Source: Brienomyrus brachyistius (lineage: Eukaryota > Chordata > Actinopteri > Osteoglossiformes > Mormyridae). Taken from it: a stretch of 64,000 bases of DNA. Shown here one piece after another: positions 61,657 through 64,000 of this stretch. The stretch covers positions 19,347,019-19,411,018 of the forward strand of contig NC_064539.1 in the NCBI RefSeq assembly GCF_023856365.1, in the 5' to 3' direction. Positions within the stretch are counted from its first letter, which is position 1. Each line of letters begins with the position of its first letter. A program made the translations under genes and the position numbers. Below the pieces are notes generated by a model. That model did not search any database, had not been told where the DNA came from, and worked only from the letters and a program-made list of their open reading frames with translations.

Positions 61657-62189
61657 TTACGTATCACAAATAAAATCAATTGATCGACATTATTAAATAT
61701 TCCGGAGACCACTGTCTGACAATATGATAATGTTATAAGATTACAATGTACAAATGAAATCCAGAATATACCAGAATATACCATTACTGTCAACAAGTTA
61801 TGGAAGAAAACCCTATGTAGACAACAGAAGGACATCTCTCGGGTAATGATTTACAGGTGCCAAGTAATCAGGAATAATGACAATGATGAACATTTACTAG
61901 GTTATAATCCTGGCCTAAGTATCTAAATTTTGTAATCTATTATAATAGTGAGTAGAAATTACTGCCACCAAGGTCACCTATGAAAAGCATGTAATTGGAA
62001 TAGCCTTCAAAAACAGGAGAACAATGGAAAGACTGAAACTAGTCCAATGTTGTGCATGACCCAACAATATCAGTTTGATTTTGTAGACACCCCTTCAATA
62101 TCACAGTTATATGGATTCATGTCACAAAAACCTATATGGAAAAAGAAGAAACTGACGAGTTTTATGATGCATTTTATGTTCAGACAGAA

Positions 62190-62660
62190 ATGCAAGCATG
62201 CAAATGTGCAAACAAGATATTTTCCTGGTGATTGGAGACCGGAATACCAAAGTCAAAGAAAGGTGGACAATGAAGGAGCAGGTCAGGATGAATATTGACA
62301 CCATAGAACTTTGCTGCTGGAGAAGACTGTGTCATGGACCACGAGGAAAACAAACAAGTAGGGAGTTGATTAAATCAAGTCTGAGCTTTTACTTGGACCA
62401 CAAATGAACTGCCTGAGTTGTTTTATTTTTGATATATTATGAAAACGATCCAGTCTATCAGAAAAAGGTTGTAATGCTCAGAAATTTGAAGGTAAAAAGA
62501 TGAAGCAAAAAGTCAGCGACAAGATGGATGCACTCAGTCATCATAAGAATGAGCAGGGCTTTGAGAAGCTGTAAGACATGGATGGAAGATTTCAGAAATT
62601 TCTCACGGAACGCCATTCATACAGTTGCTAGGAGTCATAAACTCGATGACACCTAATAAT
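62190..62660 (+). pseudogene. Degenerate RTE/L1-like LINE remnant
   Basis: One frame reads FLVIGDRNTKVKERW, like the (V/I)xGD(F/W)NAKVG endonuclease motif, then soon after NIDTIELCCWRRLCHGPRGK, resembling the C-terminal ELWCWRR motif of some LINE ORF2 proteins. Further on (62608-62652) a shifted frame reads NAIHTVARSHKLDDT, like the end of such proteins. The polymerase between is missing, so this is an internally deleted, broken copy. Confidence 0.5.
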
Positions 62661-63596
62661 TTTTCTCTACAACAGTGATTCACCCAACACATTGTCTCCG
62701 ACAAATCAACAAAAATGAGAAAGTTACTTTTATGTAATTTTTGAAAATGAACTTTCTGTTACCGGAAATTAACCAAAAATAATTAATGACTTAAGTCTAC
62801 TGAAATTGTCTGCATAAATGAATGGCAGCCATAACAATAAAGCTGTCCATCAAAGGAATATGCGACACAGAAACCTTTGTCAGCCCATCAATACTTGTAT
62901 ACTATGTATTCATTATTTATACAGAATTTCATCCAGAATTCATGTGTGGGCATTTCCTTTGTTCGCTTCTTTGTTCATCAGTCATCCAGTCAGTCACTTA
63001 CAGCTTATCCTTCCTTCATTATTAACATCCTTGCTGAGTTTCAAAGAGGAACATAAGACATTCCATTTTAGAAATAGTTTAGCTGCAGTGAATGTTTGAT
63101 CTTAAAGGGGCCAGCGAACCAGGTACACAAGGATTAACTCAATTGTAGTGATACATCTTGGTGGTTCGATTAAAATGTACCATTCCTGTATTTGGCTCTG
63201 TACAGACTTTGATGATATTTGAGGGTTTATTTTCAACATTTCATAGCAGTATAGAATTACATGTACACATAAATCCAGCAAAAATGATACTTAAATGGAT
63301 AGCATTAACATTTTATTGAAATAATCAAAAGCATGGGGTATTTTTGAAATGGGCTGCAAATATAGTAATTTTCTGCTTGAGAAAGTTAGGCAGCTATTGC
63401 CATTTTGGCTGGAGCTCTCTGTCCAGGCAGCAACATAAGGATGCAGCTCTAATTATTGGTGGAAGAACTGGATCCAGCTTCAGCTGCCTGAATGGTGCTG
63501 AAGACGCTACCTTCCTGAAACGGAGAATGAATCCAATGGGACTCATTACCCCATCTGTGGGGGTTTCCTCATCCCAACATCCCAATGAAAGCTGCT

Positions 63597-63674
63597 TTGA
63601 TAGGCCGTGACTTGATAGGCCGTGACTTGATAGGCCGTGACTCGATAGGCTGTAACCTGATAGGCCGTGACTCG
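63597..63674. repeat. 15-bp tandem repeat
   Basis: Five copies of TTGATAGGCCGTGAC with a few substitutions (one reads GATAGGCTGTAAC). Confidence 0.9.
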
Positions 63675-63769
63675 TCTGCCAGGTCCTAAGAAGAGGACAC
63701 ACGGTACTTGACCTCTATCAGACAAAGCATGTAATTCTTTCTATACAAATCTATACAGAAAAATCTGCC

Positions 63770-63975
63770 TTACAACTGCCTGTCCTGGACAGGGTCGCAG
63801 AGAAAATGGGACCTAGTCCGAGGCAGCATAGGGTGATCTTTGGATGGGATGCCTATTAACTGCATGTCTTTGGTGTGTGGGAGATATGGGGAGAACATGG
63901 ACAATCCACATGCACCGATAAAAGGTGAAATTTTAACCCACAACCCAAAGTATGAGGTAACAGTGCTAGCCACTT
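63770..63975 (-). mobile_element. SINE copy, inverted, diverged
   Basis: GTCCTGGACAGGGTCGCAG, GATATGGGGAGAACATGGAC and the inverted head GTAACAGTGCTAGCCACTTT mark the family. Moderately diverged. Confidence 0.6.
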
Positions 63976-64000
63976 TGTAACAAAGAAACATTATTATCCT

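Overview
The window is vertebrate nuclear DNA, most likely from a teleost fish. Evidence: multi-exon genes with GT-AG introns, proteins that align closely with remembered human orthologues, and many fish-type interspersed repeats (tRNA-headed SINEs with GGAT tails, Tc1-like and LINE debris, long tetranucleotide arrays). I cannot resolve the species from sequence alone.

Two genes meet tail to tail. On the + strand, eight coding exons (3342-29004) encode the last 692 residues of arhgap24 (FilGAP, a Rac-directed RhoGAP): the end of the PH domain, the RhoGAP domain with its arginine finger, a long serine-rich linker and a C-terminal coiled coil. The first exons lie before base 1. On the - strand, exons from 61620 down to 36127 encode 442 residues of mapk10 (JNK3), essentially the whole kinase plus tail. 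Only the N-terminal ~22 residues are missing, beyond base 64000. The JNK3-type N-terminal extension is present, which separates it from JNK1/JNK2. Human ARHGAP24 and MAPK10 are also convergent neighbours, so the synteny supports both names. Both proteins act in Rho-family/stress signalling, but the sequence shows no shared regulation.

Layout: 1-29275 arhgap24, mostly an 18.5 kb intron with SINEs, a dead Tc1-like transposon (about 6.4-7.3 kb) and an unclassified tandem-unit repeat (17.0-17.7 kb). 29276-31510 is intergenic. 31510-36126 is the probable long mapk10 3'UTR. 36127-61620 holds the mapk10 exons. 61621-64000 is its next upstream intron. The introns carry two palindromic minisatellite elements (37.4 and 57.4 kb), an 830-bp GGAT/GTAT array (54.9-55.8 kb) and a striking LTR element (43127-47253).

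The LTR element is the least ordinary object here. It has two identical 300-bp LTRs, a perfect 5-bp target duplication, and no reverse transcriptase, protease or integrase. Instead it has one uninterrupted 1143-codon ORF of Pro/Ala/Gln repeats. A 10-nt complementarity between the predicted RNA start and the bases just after the 5' LTR suggests Tf1/sushi-type self-priming. Other notable points are splicing switches visible in the DNA: a mutually exclusive exon pair in the JNK3 kinase domain, a 5-nt tandem acceptor that toggles the JNK3 tail, a NAGNAG acceptor in the RhoGAP domain, and a stop-free 123-nt intron.
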